Source: an uncultured Bacilli bacterium
GTDB taxonomy: Bacteria > Bacillota_I > Bacilli_A > RF39 > UBA660
NCBI GenBank assembly: GCA_947632595.1
Contig: CANRPY010000005.1
Span: 1 to 64,000 of the forward strand
Length of the DNA stretch: 64,000 bases
Direction of reading: 5' to 3'
In this document: piece after piece, positions 45,559-54,372 of the stretch
Layout of the letters: each line of letters begins with the position of its first letter
How positions within the stretch are numbered: the first letter of the stretch is position 1
Position numbers and translations under genes: made by a program
The notes under the pieces: model-generated
What the model was told of the DNA's origin: nothing
The model's input: the letters and a program-made list of their open reading frames with translations, nothing else
Databases searched by the model: none

Positions 45559-46374
45559 TTACATTTTGCCATCCCGAATGATATATTTTTGATTTCGAAT
45601 ACAGAAATCAATAAACTCTTCTAAGTTCATTTTCTTTAATTCTTTTTCATAAGCATACTTATCTATTTCAAAAGATATTTTATCTCTCATCATATAGGTT
45701 GGGAAATCTTTCTTTTCAATTCCTAAATACATTAACCAATATGGATAAATCCATCTTTTTAAGGATAATAGACGTGGGTCTCCACTTAGATAACAACTTC
45801 TATTATTTAGTTTGGTTGCATATTCATTTAATACGGCTAATTCTACAATGGCTTTTTTAAAGTCTTTTTGTTTTTCTTCATAGACTTTAATATTATTCAT
45901 TACAATATTCATAGTGATTTCATATAAAATCATTAATGGGTTTTTCATATCGATTTTTTTTCCTATAATCATACTTCCTCGCATAGGATGATCGATTACT
46001 CCTAATTCTTTATTTACAGTAAAAAAGGTATATTCTGGTATTTCCATTCTTACTACTTTTTCCATTAAATAATTCGTTTCTTTTTTATTTTTATCCCATA
46101 AATTCATAATCTCTAATCGATATTTTTCTGCTTGTCGTTTTATTTTGTCATAATACTTATTATCAATTACAACATTATAGATTGTATCATCATTTGGTAT
46201 AAAATTTTTATAGTCTTTCATAATCTCTTGTTTATCTTGGTAAGTCTTATTATATTCTTCTTTATACGTATCCCATAGTTTTGCTTTTAATTTGGAAAGA
46301 CTATCGGAGATAGATGCTTGAAACAATAAATTCCATATTAAGGCATAATCGTTTACGATAAACTTTGTGTTCAT
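45559..46374 (-). CDS. Unknown cytoplasmic protein upstream of polC
   Basis: 271 residues from ATG 46374 (SD GGTGAAG). No signal peptide or clear membrane helix; predicted mixed helical, with notable DHPMRGSMIIGKK and LSGDPRLLSLKRWIYPYWLMYLG segments. Lies 21 bases before polC on the same strand, so probably co-transcribed. No family recognised. Confidence 0.65.
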   Translation of the reverse strand: MNTKFIVNDYALIWNLLFQASISDSLSKLKAKLWDTYKEEYNKTYQDKQEIMKDYKNFIPNDDTIYNVVIDNKYYDKIKRQAEKYRLEIMNLWDKNKKETNYLMEKVVRMEIPEYTFFTVNKELGVIDHPMRGSMIIGKKIDMKNPLMILYEITMNIVMNNIKVYEEKQKDFKKAIVELAVLNEYATKLNNRSCYLSGDPRLLSLKRWIYPYWLMYLGIEKKDFPTYMMRDKISFEIDKYAYEKELKKMNLEEFIDFCIRNQKYIIRDGKM

Positions 46375-46407
46375 GATCTTCACCACTCTTTCTTCTATCA
46401 TACCAAA

Positions 46408-46436
46408 AAAAAGGAAAAAGTTGAATCCTTTTTCTT
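46408..46436 (-). terminator. Intrinsic terminator after the tail-anchored protein gene
   Basis: Stem GAAAAAG / CTTTTTC with seven-base loop followed by eight T on the minus strand. Confidence 0.75.
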
Positions 46437-46438
46437 TT

Positions 46439-47383
46439 TTAATTTAAGTTTAGATAAACGTAATAGGCTGCTACGGCAAGGATGGCAATGATTAAGATTC
46501 CAATTAATATTTTTACAAAAATTGGTAGTCCTTTTTCTTCAAAGTCATCGGATGTTTCAAAGTCTTGTTCCGATAGATCCATACTCTTGGTATAGAAGGA
46601 ATCATCAATTTTCTTTTCTTCTTGTGTATTTTCTTTTTGTTCTTCAATAGCTGCTAGTTCTTCGGTGTTGATGACAAATGGTTCTTCTTGTTTTTCTTCT
46701 TCTTTTGGTGGTTCTAATTCTTTAGGAGGTTCCTCTTTTGCTTCTAGAAGTTCCACATTCTCTTCTTGTTTTTCTTCTGGTTCTCCTAACTCTTCAGCAG
46801 GATTTACTTTATCCATAATACTTGTTGCCATTAAGTCACTTAATAGTTCTACTGTTTCTTCTTTGGAAATTTCTCCTGATAAAGTTTTGGATGCAATGGT
46901 ATCCATTAAATCATGGATTTCTTCCTCTTCTTTGGTTGCTTCTCTATTTTTCTTTTCTTCTCGATATTTGGCAAGTTCTTCTATATTTACTCCGGAGAAG
47001 ATATTGTAACTCGTATATTTTAATTTTCTTTTTTCATCTAGGGCGTCTTTTTCTTGTCTATTTTTTCTTGCATCTTCTAGAACACTATTAATATCATAGA
47101 TTTTATTTTCTTTTTTAGGATATAAGTAATTGAATTCATCTAATTCTTTTTTGCCTTTGGAAATGGTTTCCATACCATTATATTTTCTTAGTTGTTGGTA
47201 GGACTCTCTGGAAGAGGAAGCATTTTCTTTCTTTCCATTTAGTTCATACGCATTGGCATTGGTAACATCGGCAATGTTTGTATATTTTGGATTATTTGTC
47301 AGTTCTTGATACAAGTCTTTGTTTTTCTCCAGACGATTTAGTCTTTTTGGAGCGTCTTCTTGATATCGGTCCATTCGTCTCAT
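46439..47383 (-). CDS. Tail-anchored, highly charged membrane protein
   Basis: 314 residues from ATG 47383 (SD GAGGG). The N-terminal 280 residues are charged and low in hydrophobics, with a Glu/Pro/Lys-rich stretch (about 210-255: ELEPPKEEEKQEE). One C-terminal helix (about 290-310) leaves only a short YLNLN tail outside, a tail-anchored layout with the bulk in the cytoplasm. Such proteins often act as division or envelope scaffolds, but I recognise no family. Confidence 0.65.
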   Translation of the reverse strand: MRRMDRYQEDAPKRLNRLEKNKDLYQELTNNPKYTNIADVTNANAYELNGKKENASSSRESYQQLRKYNGMETISKGKKELDEFNYLYPKKENKIYDINSVLEDARKNRQEKDALDEKRKLKYTSYNIFSGVNIEELAKYREEKKNREATKEEEEIHDLMDTIASKTLSGEISKEETVELLSDLMATSIMDKVNPAEELGEPEEKQEENVELLEAKEEPPKELEPPKEEEKQEEPFVINTEELAAIEEQKENTQEEKKIDDSFYTKSMDLSEQDFETSDDFEEKGLPIFVKILIGILIIAILAVAAYYVYLNLN

Positions 47384-47524
47384 ACGACTCACCCTCTTAT
47401 TATCAGTTTATCATAACTATAGGGAAAACAAAAGATTAATTCTTCGTACTTTACGTTTTCAAAAAAAGTTCTTTACGTGTGTTTTTTTTTTGATTATAAT
47501 AGTTATGAAAGGAAGGTATTCATA

Positions 47525-47719
47525 ATGAAAGTTAAGGTAAATCAAGATGCTTGCATCGGATGCGGAGTTTGTGCATCTACTGCAGAAGATCTATTTGAAA
47601 TTGGTAGTGAAGATGGATTATCTTCAGCTAAATGTGATGTTGTTCCTGAAGGAAAAGAAGAAGAAGCAAAAGCTGCTATTGAATCTTGCCCTACTGGAGC
47701 TATCGTTGAAGAAAATTAA
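47525..47719 (+). CDS. fer: Ferredoxin, single [4Fe-4S] cluster type
   Basis: 64 residues. CIGCGVC at 11-17 and CPTGAI at 55-60 provide the four cluster ligands, as in Bacillus-type one-cluster ferredoxins. The middle is acidic, as usual for electron carriers. ATG 47525 with SD GGAAGG. Monocistronic, with a terminator directly after. Confidence 0.92.
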   Translation: MKVKVNQDACIGCGVCASTAEDLFEIGSEDGLSSAKCDVVPEGKEEEAKAAIESCPTGAIVEEN

Positions 47720-47731
47720 TTTTTCATAAGA

Positions 47732-47760
47732 AAAAGTATTAGGAATTTCCTAATACTTTT
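47732..47760. terminator. Bidirectional terminator after ferredoxin
   Basis: Perfect 13-base stem AAAAGTATTAGGA / TCCTAATACTTTT with a three-base loop; the T-run follows on the plus strand, A-run on the other side. Confidence 0.9.
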
Positions 47761-47761
47761 T

Positions 47762-49231
47762 TTATCCAATTCTAAAGGCAGGTGAGACTCCACTTTGGAC
47801 ATTTGGAAAGTCATTGTTCCAGTCTCCATTATCGCCGACTTCATAGAATCGATTTGGAACGCTAGACATTGCTCCTCTTAACCACCATGAAGTTGGAATG
47901 CCGTCTTTTAATTTTACGGCAGGACCGAAATTACTGGTTGTCGTATTTTCTTGTGCATAATAATCCAGTCTTCTTGTGTAATTCCAAGAAGTATCGTCTG
48001 AGAATGGGTTAGAAGACTCCACTCCCCAAATCTCGCCTGGTGATAATAGGTAGATTTTTTCTGTTGAGACAAAGTTTTCTCCTACTCCAGATCCCGTGTC
48101 TCTAGAACCATGTCCAGAAATTGTTGTTGTTGAAATGATTACTTCTTTTAACTCTTTTGGGAATGTGTTTAGAAAGTCTCCATTTAAGTACGTTCTCATA
48201 TCACTTTCTGCCCAGCTTCCTTCATTCGTTCCTGATGTTGTCATATCGTGCGTTGTCACAATATCTTTAAATTCTACGACAAAACCACATGCAGTTTGTG
48301 AGAAATCGGTTGTTTTTTCACAGGCGCTCGTATTGGCAATTCGAAGCGTATATTGTCCTAGTCCAGAAAGTTCTACTGTCTTTTCTTCTCCTACATGGTA
48401 GACTCCACTGGATACATTGTCTCGGATTGTTTCCCAATCATCTACTTGGAAGGAGATTGGATCTACCTTGTTAATACTTGTAATGGTAATATCATCTGTG
48501 ACATCTGTGATGGTTAATTCTCCATTTTGATAGGTAAATGGTTTCCCTAATTTTCCAGATTCTACTTCAATTCTTTTTGGAAGAGGATCTAAGTATTTAC
48601 AAAAATAGGTTTCTCCATCCATCACTTCTTGTGGATAAGAAGAAGTCTCAGAACGGAAGTCTACATAAGATACTTTATGGAATGGTTTAAATTCAAAATC
48701 TAATGCTAAATCATAGGTCGTTTTGGTAGCATCATACATTCCACTCTTATATTGAATCGTTATAAAAAACTCTTTTTGCATTCCTAGATTACAACGTTCT
48801 CTATCACATAATTTTTCTTTTAATTGGTATTCTTCTAGATGATACTCTAAATGTTCATCTAATCCCGTTATCTGTTGAATACCCATATCTACATTTCCAT
48901 AATTGGTAACACCAACTTTATATTTTATTTTTGAAGATTCGTTTGGTAGTTGAATGGAAGCCATAATGCGTTTTGCGGTAAATTCTTCCCAGTTTGATAC
49001 TGCTCCATTTAATTCTGACTCTGATTCAGGTGCGATGGTAAGACGGGTCAATCTTATCTCTTCATACGTTCTAACGGCAACTCCTATTTCATCGATTAAT
49101 AAGGTTTTACTAAAAGTTGCCCATCCTAGAGACAAAGAGAAAACAACTACAACTAGTAGTGCAGCACATAGACCATAGATATGAGAAGATTTTTGTTTAT
49201 ATCTTTTTTTTAGGCTTTCTATCTTTTCCAT
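47762..49231 (-). CDS. Surface protein with C-terminal DUF6273-like domain
   Basis: 489 residues. A basic start and one membrane helix (about 17-39) anchor it. The middle (50-270) is beta-rich, with a possible Ig-like part. The C-terminal 170 residues have the DUF6273 pattern: GSWAESDMRTYLNGDFLNTFP, IYLLSPGEIWG, SWWLRGA and GVSPAFRIG, a C-type-lectin or sulfatase-modifying-factor-like fold often found on gut bacterial surface proteins. No sorting signal. SD GGAG. Probably binds extracellular ligands. Confidence 0.75.
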   Translation of the reverse strand: MEKIESLKKRYKQKSSHIYGLCAALLVVVVFSLSLGWATFSKTLLIDEIGVAVRTYEEIRLTRLTIAPESESELNGAVSNWEEFTAKRIMASIQLPNESSKIKYKVGVTNYGNVDMGIQQITGLDEHLEYHLEEYQLKEKLCDRERCNLGMQKEFFITIQYKSGMYDATKTTYDLALDFEFKPFHKVSYVDFRSETSSYPQEVMDGETYFCKYLDPLPKRIEVESGKLGKPFTYQNGELTITDVTDDITITSINKVDPISFQVDDWETIRDNVSSGVYHVGEEKTVELSGLGQYTLRIANTSACEKTTDFSQTACGFVVEFKDIVTTHDMTTSGTNEGSWAESDMRTYLNGDFLNTFPKELKEVIISTTTISGHGSRDTGSGVGENFVSTEKIYLLSPGEIWGVESSNPFSDDTSWNYTRRLDYYAQENTTTSNFGPAVKLKDGIPTSWWLRGAMSSVPNRFYEVGDNGDWNNDFPNVQSGVSPAFRIG

Positions 49232-49355
49232 GATTTTCTCCTATATTCTCTATTCTTACTACCAATATATCATTTTTTTCCCTCTTTTAGAGAAAAAGTT
49301 CATTCTTCTTGACAAAAAGAAAGTCAATTTCGTTGAAAATGTTTTCTTTTTCCAC

Positions 49356-49376
49356 AAAAAAAACGCCATATGGCGA
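49356..49376 (-). terminator. Intrinsic terminator after the TPR gene
   Basis: Palindrome CGCCATATGGCG followed by eight T on the minus strand. Confidence 0.88.
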
Positions 49377-49392
49377 TTGTCAAAATTTGTAA

Positions 49393-50268
49393 CTACTTCT
49401 GCTTTTTACTATTTTCTAATATATAGTAATTTATCGTAGGTATGGTTTCTATAAGAAAATCATATTGTCTAAAATACATTATAACCTCAGATGAATCCCC
49501 CTTAGAATAATAACCTTCTGGAATATTTTTATTTTCTTTCATTGTACCTTTAAAAAATTTGATAAAATTTGGATTTGCTTTATTTATACGATCTAAATAC
49601 TCTTTCGCTTTCTTATCATCTCCTTGCTTATAGTAAAGTGTAAATAGTGGAAATAACATTTCTAAGCCTTCCTCTGAATATTTTTTGTAAAGTTTAAGCA
49701 TATCTTTTTCTTCTTCTAAATATGCATATATCGCCATAAGTAAATATCTAGCACCCATGTTATCATTTTCATTTAATTTAAGAATTTCTTTACAAACATC
49801 GCGTGCTTGCTTTATTTTGCCATCTAAAATTAAATAATCTGCTTTTGCATATAACCCCCTAATATATGGTCTAGTTTCAAATATTCCATAAAAGTGCCCA
49901 ATATTATCTTTTTTAAATTGTTCTTCTTTTTCTAATTTATCTCTTTCAAATTTTAATCCTTCTTCTAATAGTTTCCACCTTTTTAAAGGATTATCTTCTA
50001 AATGTGCCTGAAATAAAATCGCATCAAAGCAATCTGGACACATATCATATGCTTCTTTTGCATATTTTATCGCTTGTGCTTTAGATTTTGCATTTTCTGC
50101 TTTATCTAATAGTTCATATGCATCATCCAATGGCGTATTTTCATATTCTAATTCACCTGCATTGTATTTTTGAATAAATTCTTGGAATTTTTCATCCAAT
50201 TCTTCTTCATCCTTTGCATCAGTATTTGTTAAAAATTCATTAATCATATTATTAAATTTATTATTCAT
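49393..50268 (-). CDS. TPR-repeat protein of unknown partner
   Basis: 291 residues from ATG 50268 (SD AGGAGATG). Helical repeats of TPR type: AIKYAKEAYDMCPDCFDAILFQA, YAKADYLILDGKIKQARDVC and KEILKLNENDNMGARYLLMAIYAYL, then YYKQGDDKKAKEYLDRINKANPN. An acidic N-terminus. Similar proteins occur in Bacillota as ST7-like TPR proteins. Codon use looks slightly different from neighbours (more AAA/ATA runs), possibly a recent arrival; weak. Confidence 0.75.
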   Translation of the reverse strand: MNNKFNNMINEFLTNTDAKDEEELDEKFQEFIQKYNAGELEYENTPLDDAYELLDKAENAKSKAQAIKYAKEAYDMCPDCFDAILFQAHLEDNPLKRWKLLEEGLKFERDKLEKEEQFKKDNIGHFYGIFETRPYIRGLYAKADYLILDGKIKQARDVCKEILKLNENDNMGARYLLMAIYAYLEEEKDMLKLYKKYSEEGLEMLFPLFTLYYKQGDDKKAKEYLDRINKANPNFIKFFKGTMKENKNIPEGYYSKGDSSEVIMYFRQYDFLIETIPTINYYILENSKKQK

Positions 50269-50321
50269 TTTACATCTCCTACAATATTCTCTCAATATAT
50301 TCTTTGCATTTCTGCAGAATT

Positions 50322-51095
50322 TTATTTAGCAATCCAAACAGGCTTTGTATCTGAACCAACATTTTCAATTAATTTTTTTTCTTCTTTTGGATAACTATAG
50401 ACAATTGCCACTTCTTTGGGAGTTAGTTTACGATATTCTCCTGATTTTAAATGTTCTACTGTAAAGATTCCTATTCTTTCTCTTGTTAGTTTGGATACTC
50501 GGTAACCTACAGTTTCAAAGATTCTTTTTACTTCGTGATTTTTTCCTTCATGGATGGTTATCTCTACCATACAAGTGTTATTTTCTGTATTTACTTTTTT
50601 TAATTTTACTCTACTTGGAACAATTTTACTTCCATCTAATACAATTCCTTTTTTTAATGTTTGGATTTGTTCTCCTTTAATGATTCCTTCTAGTTTTGCC
50701 AGATAAACTTTCTCCACTTTATTTTTAGGATGTGTCATAATATTGGCAAACTCCCCATCGTTTGTTAGTAAAAGAGCTCCTGTTGTGTCATAATCCAATC
50801 TTCCTACTGGATAGATTCTTGCTTCCGTTGGAATGAGATCGGTTACAATTTTTCTATTTTTATCATCTGATGTAGAAGTAATGACTCCTCTTGGTTTATT
50901 GATCAAATAATATTCTTTTTCTTCTCTTGTTAAAAGATGATTCTCTACTTCTATTCGAGCTTTCTCATCTACCTTTGTTCCTAATTCTGTTATTACTTTT
51001 CCCTCTACTTTTACTTTTCCTGCTTGGATATATTCTTCTGCTTTTCTTCTAGAACAGAAGCCCGACTGGGCAATCACTTTTTGTAATCTTTCCAT
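50322..51095 (-). CDS. rluB: Ribosomal large subunit pseudouridine synthase B
   Basis: 257 residues. S4 domain at the N-terminus (RLQKVIAQSGFCSRRKAEEYI), then the RsuA/RluB core: YLINKPRGVITS, PVGRLDYDTTGALLLTNDG (catalytic Asp), KVYLAKLEG and HEGKNHEVKRIFE. Modifies 23S rRNA; RluB is favoured over RsuA by size and S4 form. ATG 51095 has SD GAGGG six bases away. Confidence 0.9.
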   Translation of the reverse strand: MERLQKVIAQSGFCSRRKAEEYIQAGKVKVEGKVITELGTKVDEKARIEVENHLLTREEKEYYLINKPRGVITSTSDDKNRKIVTDLIPTEARIYPVGRLDYDTTGALLLTNDGEFANIMTHPKNKVEKVYLAKLEGIIKGEQIQTLKKGIVLDGSKIVPSRVKLKKVNTENNTCMVEITIHEGKNHEVKRIFETVGYRVSKLTRERIGIFTVEHLKSGEYRKLTPKEVAIVYSYPKEEKKLIENVGSDTKPVWIAK

Positions 51096-51197
51096 AATCA
51101 TCCCTCTTTTTCTTTCTAGATTATACTACAAAACAATTTATTTTGCTAGTGATAACCATTTCTTTTCTTCTAAATACAATATAGTAAGGAGGTTTTT

Positions 51198-51413
51198 ATG
51201 ATTCAAAATCAATATCCTGTTTATTATGGGAATCCTGAAGATGAGAGATTTTTTCTTGCTCCTTTTCTATTAGGTGGGATTGCAGGAACGGCTTTAGGAT
51301 ATGGAATTCAAAATAATAATACGCAGAATGGATATTATCCTTATCCAGTCTATCCTGTCTACCCTGTTTGTCCTAATTGTTCCAATTCTACGAATAACAA
51401 TTATTACTATTAA
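51198..51413 (+). CDS. Small Gly-zipper, Tyr/Pro-rich protein
   Basis: 71 residues. A central LLGGIAGTALGYGIQ glycine zipper can form a short membrane or amyloid-like helix. The C-terminus is YYPYPVYPVYPVCPNC followed by NST and YYY. Such compositions are seen in spore-coat and surface micropeptides. SD AAGGAGG; flanked by a strong terminator. No recognised family. Its solitary plus-strand layout mirrors the YjcZ-like gene at 21715. Confidence 0.7.
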   Translation: MIQNQYPVYYGNPEDERFFLAPFLLGGIAGTALGYGIQNNNTQNGYYPYPVYPVYPVCPNCSNSTNNNYYY

Positions 51414-51414
51414 A

Positions 51415-51443
51415 AATAGAGAGAAGCATCTTCTCTCTATTTA
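51415..51443. terminator. Bidirectional terminator between convergent small genes
   Basis: Perfect 13-base stem AAATAGAGAGAAG / CTTCTCTCTATTT, three-base loop; overlaps the stop of the gene on the minus strand. Confidence 0.88.
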
Positions 51444-51751
51444 ATTTCATCAATATATTTTTTTAATTGTTTGGACTCTGAGCCTAAAATAATTTTTAAT
51501 TGATTATCAATTTCTACAATTCCTTTGGCTCCTAGTTTTTGAATTCCTTCTTTATTTGCTTTTGATACATCTTTTAGAGTTACTTTAAAACGAGACATAT
51601 TGGTTTCTGTTCCAATAATATTGTCTTTTCCTCCTAATAACTCTACTAATTTATTAAAATCTAGTCCAGCATCTTTCTTTGTTGCTTTAATGACTGCGAA
51701 TAAGATTACAATCATTACTGCTGCTATTATGATATATTCTACATAATTCAT
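51437..51751 (-). CDS. Membrane-anchored PTS EIIB-like domain lacking the active cysteine
   Basis: 104 residues from ATG 51751 (SD GGTGAG). One membrane helix (5-22), then an EIIB fold of the glucose superfamily: LVELLGGKDNIIGTETNMSRFKVTLKD (cited as 35-61), KLGAKGIVEIDNQLKIILG. The phosphorylated Cys of 'CxTRLR' is Asn51 here (N-M-S-R-F-K), so phosphotransfer is not possible in the usual way. No EIIC neighbour. A regulatory or structural role is inferred. Confidence 0.8.
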   Translation of the reverse strand: MNYVEYIIIAAVMIVILFAVIKATKKDAGLDFNKLVELLGGKDNIIGTETNMSRFKVTLKDVSKANKEGIQKLGAKGIVEIDNQLKIILGSESKQLKKYIDEIK

Positions 51752-51803
51752 ATTCTCACCAAAAAACATTATAACGTATTTTTTATAAAAAGAAAAGTTT
51801 TTC

Positions 51804-52547
51804 TTATGAACTTGTGATTTGACTTACTTTTCGGATAAAGTCCTTGCTTTTTAAATAGAGTCCTGTAAATCGTTCATAATAATCATCTATGAAAGCATTA
51901 ATCTCTTGCGTTGTTTGTTTTCCTACTTCTAGTTTTGTAATACTTCCTAGGTCAACATAATAATACATTCGAATCATCTTAATAGTTTTTTCTTCTACTA
52001 AAGGCTCGTTGTCATAACAATCTTTACAGATATATCCCCCTTCTTCTGAGGATAATGTCACAATAGACTTGGTTGAACCACAGTGGCAACAAGAATCAAT
52101 GTTTGGCATGACTCCTAAAAAATCAAGTAATTTTAATTCTATAATGTTGGTAATGGGTAAAGGAGGAAGACCTTCTTCAATTTTTGTTAGAGCATCTCTT
52201 AGTAGAGGAAATATTTCATTTGAATCATTTTGTTTGGTTACCTGGTGAATTAAGTCTAATAGAAAAGAGGCATAAGAAATTTTTTCTAAGTCCATCATTG
52301 TTTTGGAAAAAGAATTGATGATATCTACACCAATTAAAGTAGATAATCCTTTTTCTTTATAGTAAATATGAAATGTTCCATAGATTAGTTTTCTACTTAC
52401 TCCTCGTAGTTTACTCTTCATATTACGACACCCTTTTGAAATGACTCCAATGGTGCCATATTTTTCTGTAAGGACATTTAATATTTTACTAGATTCACTA
52501 TAGTTTGTCTCACTTAGAACAATTCCTTCTAAGCTCTCTATTTTCAT
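51804..52547 (-). CDS. recO: DNA repair protein RecO
   Basis: 247 residues. N-terminal OB fold (EGIVLSETNYSESSKILNVLTEKYG), a helical middle and a four-Cys zinc finger (CCHCG, then CKDC). Loads RecA with RecF/RecR in gap repair. It starts one base after the stop of yqzL, whose last codons carry its SD (AAGAAGG), in the conserved era-yqzL-recO order. Confidence 0.94.
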   Translation of the reverse strand: MKIESLEGIVLSETNYSESSKILNVLTEKYGTIGVISKGCRNMKSKLRGVSRKLIYGTFHIYYKEKGLSTLIGVDIINSFSKTMMDLEKISYASFLLDLIHQVTKQNDSNEIFPLLRDALTKIEEGLPPLPITNIIELKLLDFLGVMPNIDSCCHCGSTKSIVTLSSEEGGYICKDCYDNEPLVEEKTIKMIRMYYYVDLGSITKLEVGKQTTQEINAFIDDYYERFTGLYLKSKDFIRKVSQITSS

Positions 52548-52548
52548 A

Positions 52549-52638
52549 TTATCCCTTCTTTTTTAACTTCATTAGTAAGTTATAATACTTGATATCTCCT
52601 GTTTTACGGAATAATTCCCAAAGTATTTTTTCATTCAT
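52549..52638 (-). CDS. yqzL: YqzL-like micropeptide between era and recO
   Basis: 29 residues, beginning MNEKILWELFRKTGDIKYY and ending KLKKKG. The pattern W..F..TG.I..Y..Y matches YqzL of Bacillus (about 47 residues), which sits in exactly this place. SD GAGGTG precedes ATG 52638. Shorter than known relatives. Function unknown in the family. Confidence 0.8.
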   Translation of the reverse strand: MNEKILWELFRKTGDIKYYNLLMKLKKKG

Positions 52639-52679
52639 AAAATCACCTCTATTACTATAGTGATGATTTTATTTTCATT

Positions 52680-53570
52680 TTATTCCTCTTCTTCTTGTAA
52701 ACCTAGTTCTAAGAAGTATTTTTCTTGATCTCTCCAATTTTTAAGAGTCTTTACATAGGTTTCTAAGAATACTTTTTTCCCAAGAAAAGCTTCCATATCT
52801 TTTCTTGCTCGAATACCAATTTCTTTTAACATAGATCCTTGATGTCCAATAATCATTTTTTTAATGTTTTCCCGATCTACTACAATTAATACTTGTATAT
52901 GAACTAAATTTTCCTCTTCTTCATAGTTTTCTGTATAACAAGTTACGGTATGAGGAATTTCATCATGTGTTAATTCTAGAATCTTTTCTCTTACAAATTC
53001 TGACATAATAAAACGAGTTGTTACGTTTGTTAATTCTTCTTCTGAATAAATTTTATCCATTTCTGGTAAATCTTTTTTTAAACATTGTAGAAGTACATCT
53101 ACATTTTGTTTTTTAGCGGCAGAGATAGGAATAATTTCTTGGAAGTGGTATTCTTCTTTTAATTCATCGATTTCTTTTAGTAGTTTTTCTTTTTGTTTTA
53201 CTTGATCGATTTTGTTTAATAATAGATAAATTGGAATATCATGATTCTTGATTTTTTCTAAAATAAAGCGATCGCCTTTTCCAAACCCTTTTGCGATATC
53301 CACTAAAAATAGAATTACATCTACGCCTTCAACATTATGATAGGCTTTTTTATTTAACAAATTTCCAAGTTTATCATTTGGTTTATGAATTCCTGGTGTA
53401 TCTACAAAAATAATTTGAGAATCTTCATCGTTGTAGATTCCTTCCATAATATTTCTTGTTGTTCCACTCACATTTGAAGTAATGGCAAGTTTCATTCCTA
53501 AAATGGAATTTAGAAGTGTACTTTTTCCAACGTTTGGTCTTCCTACAATGCTTACAAATCCACACTTCAT
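52680..53570 (-). CDS. era: GTPase Era
   Basis: 296 residues. G motifs GRPNVGKST, DTPGIH, NKID and ISAAKKQNV; C-terminal KH domain with GHQGSMLKEIGIRAR. Binds the 3' end of 16S rRNA in 30S maturation. Overlaps cdd by four bases. Confidence 0.97.
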   Translation of the reverse strand: MKCGFVSIVGRPNVGKSTLLNSILGMKLAITSNVSGTTRNIMEGIYNDEDSQIIFVDTPGIHKPNDKLGNLLNKKAYHNVEGVDVILFLVDIAKGFGKGDRFILEKIKNHDIPIYLLLNKIDQVKQKEKLLKEIDELKEEYHFQEIIPISAAKKQNVDVLLQCLKKDLPEMDKIYSEEELTNVTTRFIMSEFVREKILELTHDEIPHTVTCYTENYEEEENLVHIQVLIVVDRENIKKMIIGHQGSMLKEIGIRARKDMEAFLGKKVFLETYVKTLKNWRDQEKYFLELGLQEEEE

Positions 53571-53953
53571 TTTAAATCATCCTCTCCAAATGGATAAGGG
53601 CATAATTGACGAACGGTATATATTTTTTTCAAACCATCTGTTTCATAACAATAGACTTTGGCATCTAGATCAAAAAACTCTAAGATTAATTGTCTACATA
53701 CAAAACATGGCGTTCCAATTTTTCCACTAGAGACCATAACATGAATTTCTTTAAAATCTCCTTTTTTATATCCTGCTGTTACTGCACTATCAATTGCAGC
53801 ACGTTCTGCACAAATTCCTGCTCTTGTTGAGGCATCTTCTACATTTACTCCGGCAAATTCTTTACCATCGTTCATTACGATAATGGATGAAACTGGAAAG
53901 TTGGAATAAGGGCTATAACTATTTTTATGTAATTGTAATAATTTTTCTACCAT
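53567..53953 (-). CDS. cdd: Cytidine deaminase
   Basis: 128 residues. Zinc site CAERAAI (Glu is the proton carrier) and PCFVCRQ; substrate motif NVEDAST. Deaminates cytidine and deoxycytidine. Overlaps dgkA by seven bases and era by four. Confidence 0.95.
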   Translation of the reverse strand: MVEKLLQLHKNSYSPYSNFPVSSIIVMNDGKEFAGVNVEDASTRAGICAERAAIDSAVTAGYKKGDFKEIHVMVSSGKIGTPCFVCRQLILEFFDLDAKVYCYETDGLKKIYTVRQLCPYPFGEDDLK

Positions 53954-54372
53954 AAGGGTCCTCCTAATACTTCTATGATTTTGGGAAGAAAAATAATTCC
54001 TCCTATAATTGCTGAAATGATTGCCATCATTAATACTCCGGCACTTGCGGTATCTTTTGCGGCTTTTGCTAAAGGATGAATACTAGGAGATGCTAAATCT
54101 ACTACATATTCAATTGCCGTATTCATAAATTCTGCCATAATGACTAGTCCAATTAAAATTAAGCAAGCAATCCACTCTCCTGTACTAATTTTTAGGAGAA
54201 AACCAAAAAGGATGACTAGAATTGCCATTAGAGTATGAATCTTTAAGTTTTGTTCTCCTTTGTAGGCTTGCACGATTCCTTGAAAAGCATATTGGAAACT
54301 ATTGATTAATCTTTTTTGATCTATTCCTAATTTTCTTTTTACTTTTGTTCTAACTTTCTCTTGTGATTCCAT
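53947..54372 (-). CDS. dgkA: Undecaprenol/diacylglycerol kinase DgkA
   Basis: 141 residues, three membrane helices. Family segment EFMNTAIEYVVDLASPSIHPLAKAAKDTASAGVL with the metal/substrate Glu and Asp residues (Gram-positive DgkA phosphorylates undecaprenol). The first 20 residues are basic. Start overlaps the end of ybeY by 23 bases. Confidence 0.94.
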   Translation of the reverse strand: MESQEKVRTKVKRKLGIDQKRLINSFQYAFQGIVQAYKGEQNLKIHTLMAILVILFGFLLKISTGEWIACLILIGLVIMAEFMNTAIEYVVDLASPSIHPLAKAAKDTASAGVLMMAIISAIIGGIIFLPKIIEVLGGPLW

